64,000 nucleotides of DNA from contig JAIXWY010000011.1 of the NCBI GenBank assembly GCA_027490995.1, positions 1,054,001 through 1,118,000 on the forward strand, written 5' to 3'. The translations under genes and the position numbers were made by a program. This document shows positions 62,587 through 64,000 of the stretch, in pieces. Source of the DNA: Opitutaceae bacterium (lineage in GTDB: Bacteria; Verrucomicrobiota; Verrucomicrobiia; Opitutales; Opitutaceae). Under the pieces are notes generated by a model. It made no database searches, was not told the origin of the DNA, and worked only from the letters and a program-made list of their open reading frames with translations. The number at the start of each line of letters is the position of its first letter. The first letter of the stretch is position 1.

Positions 62587-63366
62587 GTGAGAAACCTCCC
62601 CCGAACGCTGTCGAACAAGCTTCTCTTCGGAGGCGCCGCCCTGTGGGGCCTCCTCTTCGTTTCGTGCGTCATGACGGAGCGCACGATCGTGGCGCCACCC
62701 CAAGTCGCCGGCGCGACGTTCACCGGGTCCAAGAAATGCGCGGAGTGCCATGCGAATATCAGCTCGGGCTTCCATGACGCCACCCACGCCAAGCTCCAGG
62801 CGCCCGGCGGCAATGGCACGGAGATCGGCTGCGAATCATGCCACGGGCCCGCCTCGGCGCACATTCGCTCGGGTGGTGCGGTCGGCACCATCATCAACCC
62901 CGGCGCAAACCCGGAGACCTGCTTCCAGTGCCACTTGGACAAACAGGGCGAGTTCAACCTGCCGTTCTCACATCCAGTCATGGCGGGCAAGATCAGCTGC
63001 AGCGACTGCCACAGTCCGCACGAGGGAGCCGCCGTCGCAGAGGGCGGGACACACTTCGACAGCCTGAACACGAGCTGCGTGAAGTGCCACACCGCGCAGG
63101 CCGGACCTTACGTCTTTGAGCACGAGGCCGCCAGAGAGGGCTGCGTCGCCTGCCACAGCCCGCACGGCTCGATGAACGCCAAGATGCTCAAGGCGCGCAA
63201 TGCCAACCTCTGCCTGCAGTGTCACTTCCAAGAGCAAACCTCGACCGGAGTCGTGATGATCGGCGGCCGCGACCACGCCGCGTTCCTTAGTCGCGGCACG
63301 TGCTGGTCGGCCGGCTGCCATGAAGCTGTCCACGGCTCGCACGTCAGCTCGTCGCTCCGCTTCTAA
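62587..63366 (+). CDS. Multihaem c-type cytochrome, eight haem motifs
   Basis: A 259-residue exported cytochrome with seven CxxCH motifs (CAECH, CESCH, CFQCH, CSDCH, CVKCH, CVACH, CLQCH) and one CX4CH (CWSAGCH at 63301-63321). The N-terminus is a signal ending LLFVSC, possibly a lipobox. The spacing resembles DmsE/MtrA-type cytochromes, which have ten haems, so this is a shorter relative. GTG start at 62587 is the best; no ATG lies nearby in frame. The next gene encodes an outer-membrane barrel, so it probably passes electrons through the outer membrane. Confidence 0.88.
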   Translation: MRNLPRTLSNKLLFGGAALWGLLFVSCVMTERTIVAPPQVAGATFTGSKKCAECHANISSGFHDATHAKLQAPGGNGTEIGCESCHGPASAHIRSGGAVGTIINPGANPETCFQCHLDKQGEFNLPFSHPVMAGKISCSDCHSPHEGAAVAEGGTHFDSLNTSCVKCHTAQAGPYVFEHEAAREGCVACHSPHGSMNAKMLKARNANLCLQCHFQEQTSTGVVMIGGRDHAAFLSRGTCWSAGCHEAVHGSHVSSSLRF

Positions 63367-63399
63367 CCCACCGCCTCAACCTTCCAACGGGACACCGCG

Positions 63400-64000
63400 A
63401 TGACTCTCTTCCACACCCGCTCGATCATCCGCCCGGCCGCTGCGCTGCCGCTCGCTGCCGTCCTTTTCACCGCACCGGCACTCACGCTCGCCGCTCCGGC
63501 CAAGGAGAAGGCTCCTACCTACGATAACTCCATCGAGTTCGCCTACGGTACCGCCCAGCAACGCGGCGATCGCCCCGGCTTCCAAAAAGACTTTCAGGTC
63601 CGCAAGGACGGCTACGGCGGCATTGAGGACCTCTTCGTCAGCCGCTCTCTCGACGACGCGACCACACTCACCGTGCGTGGGCGTGCCATCGAGGGAAACC
63701 ATGATTACCTGCTCGATCTAAACCTGACCCGCGACGAGGTGGGCTTCGTCCGCTTCGGCTACCAGGAGTACCGCATTTTCTACGACGGCACGGGCGGATA
63801 CTACCCTCCGAACCGCTTCATCCGCCAACTCTACGACGAGGAGTTGGCCATCGACCGGAGTCACCTCTGGCTGGAGGCGGGCTACACCCCGGAGGACGCC
63901 GTCAACTTCGTCTTCCGCTACCACCTCTTCACCCGCGAGGGCACCAAGGACTCCCTGTCGTGGGGCGACACGGGACTCGCCGTGAGCAGCGCGAGCCTGC
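63400..64000 (+). CDS. Outer-membrane beta-barrel protein, MtrB/PioB-like (partial)
   Basis: The first 200 codons of a gene cut by the window end. A signal peptide (about 1-32, ending LTLAA) precedes alternating beta-strand segments rich in aromatics (SIEFAYGTAQQRGD, VGFVRFGYQEYRIFYDGTGGYYPP, NFVFRYHLFTREGT). Placement 33 bases after a multihaem cytochrome and the strand pattern suggest the porin of a porin-cytochrome complex (MtrB/PioB type). CXXC at the N-terminus, seen in some MtrB, is absent in the visible part. Confidence 0.65.
   Translation, partial: MTLFHTRSIIRPAAALPLAAVLFTAPALTLAAPAKEKAPTYDNSIEFAYGTAQQRGDRPGFQKDFQVRKDGYGGIEDLFVSRSLDDATTLTVRGRAIEGNHDYLLDLNLTRDEVGFVRFGYQEYRIFYDGTGGYYPPNRFIRQLYDEELAIDRSHLWLEAGYTPEDAVNFVFRYHLFTREGTKDSLSWGDTGLAVSSASL

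Overview
This window is high-GC, densely packed bacterial DNA from a Gram-negative organism. A Pal lipoprotein, KdsB (Kdo activation for LPS), a type II secretion gene set and an outer-membrane barrel preceded by a multihaem cytochrome all point to a two-membrane envelope. The gene mix (large catabolic operon with GSA-like aminotransferases, GMC dehydrogenase plus gluconate-dehydrogenase-3 subunit, RA/RG-FTLxE pseudopilins, a lysine-rich protein with a starch-binding-like domain, HPr without a nearby PTS) is most like Verrucomicrobiota, perhaps Opitutaceae. That placement is inference; no rRNA is present.

Layout. (1) 51-22748 is a catabolic region. An IclR regulator with a PLP aminotransferase is read leftwards. 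Divergently, from a 62-bp gap holding a perfect 16-bp palindrome, runs an eight-gene operon: amidohydrolase, SDR, D-threonine-aldolase-like enzyme, two tandem MFS carriers, a fused amidohydrolase-aminotransferase, an NHL propeller and a third MFS carrier. A GntR/FCD regulator then faces a second operon: ferritin-like protein, zinc alcohol dehydrogenase, 2-hydroxyacid dehydrogenase, cyclase-type hydrolase, ChrA-type carrier and GntP-type permease. A GMC oxidoreductase with its small subunit closes the region. The substrate is unknown.

(2) 22859-37427 is mostly housekeeping: HDOD protein, an unknown protein, CbiX-like chelatase, Pal (with a strong terminator), M20 dipeptidase, M48 lipoprotein protease, PurH, ApaG, a beta-CASP nuclease, DNA alkyl-transferase, inositol monophosphatase family enzyme, DNA polymerase IV and a Ski2-like helicase.

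(3) 37795-49600 is a complete-looking type II secretion operon: gspE, F, G, H, I, J, K, L-like, M-like, C-like, and a secretin split into two consecutive genes, each with its own signal peptide. The break falls inside the N3 domain. A small secreted protein precedes it. No prepilin peptidase is present.

(4) 49669-58581: a Lys-rich/starch-binding-like protein, tRNA-Ala(CGC) with an excellent terminator, a PIN-TRAM membrane protein with a 37-residue membrane peptide gene upstream, an EVE protein, then tyrA-aroA-cmk-plsC, trpS, a left-handed beta-helix protein, kdsB and HPr.

(5) 58649-64000: TatD and an M32 carboxypeptidase, a LacI-type regulator, and divergently an eight-haem-motif cytochrome followed by the start of an outer-membrane barrel gene cut by the window end. 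This pair looks like a porin-cytochrome conduit for electron transfer across the outer membrane.
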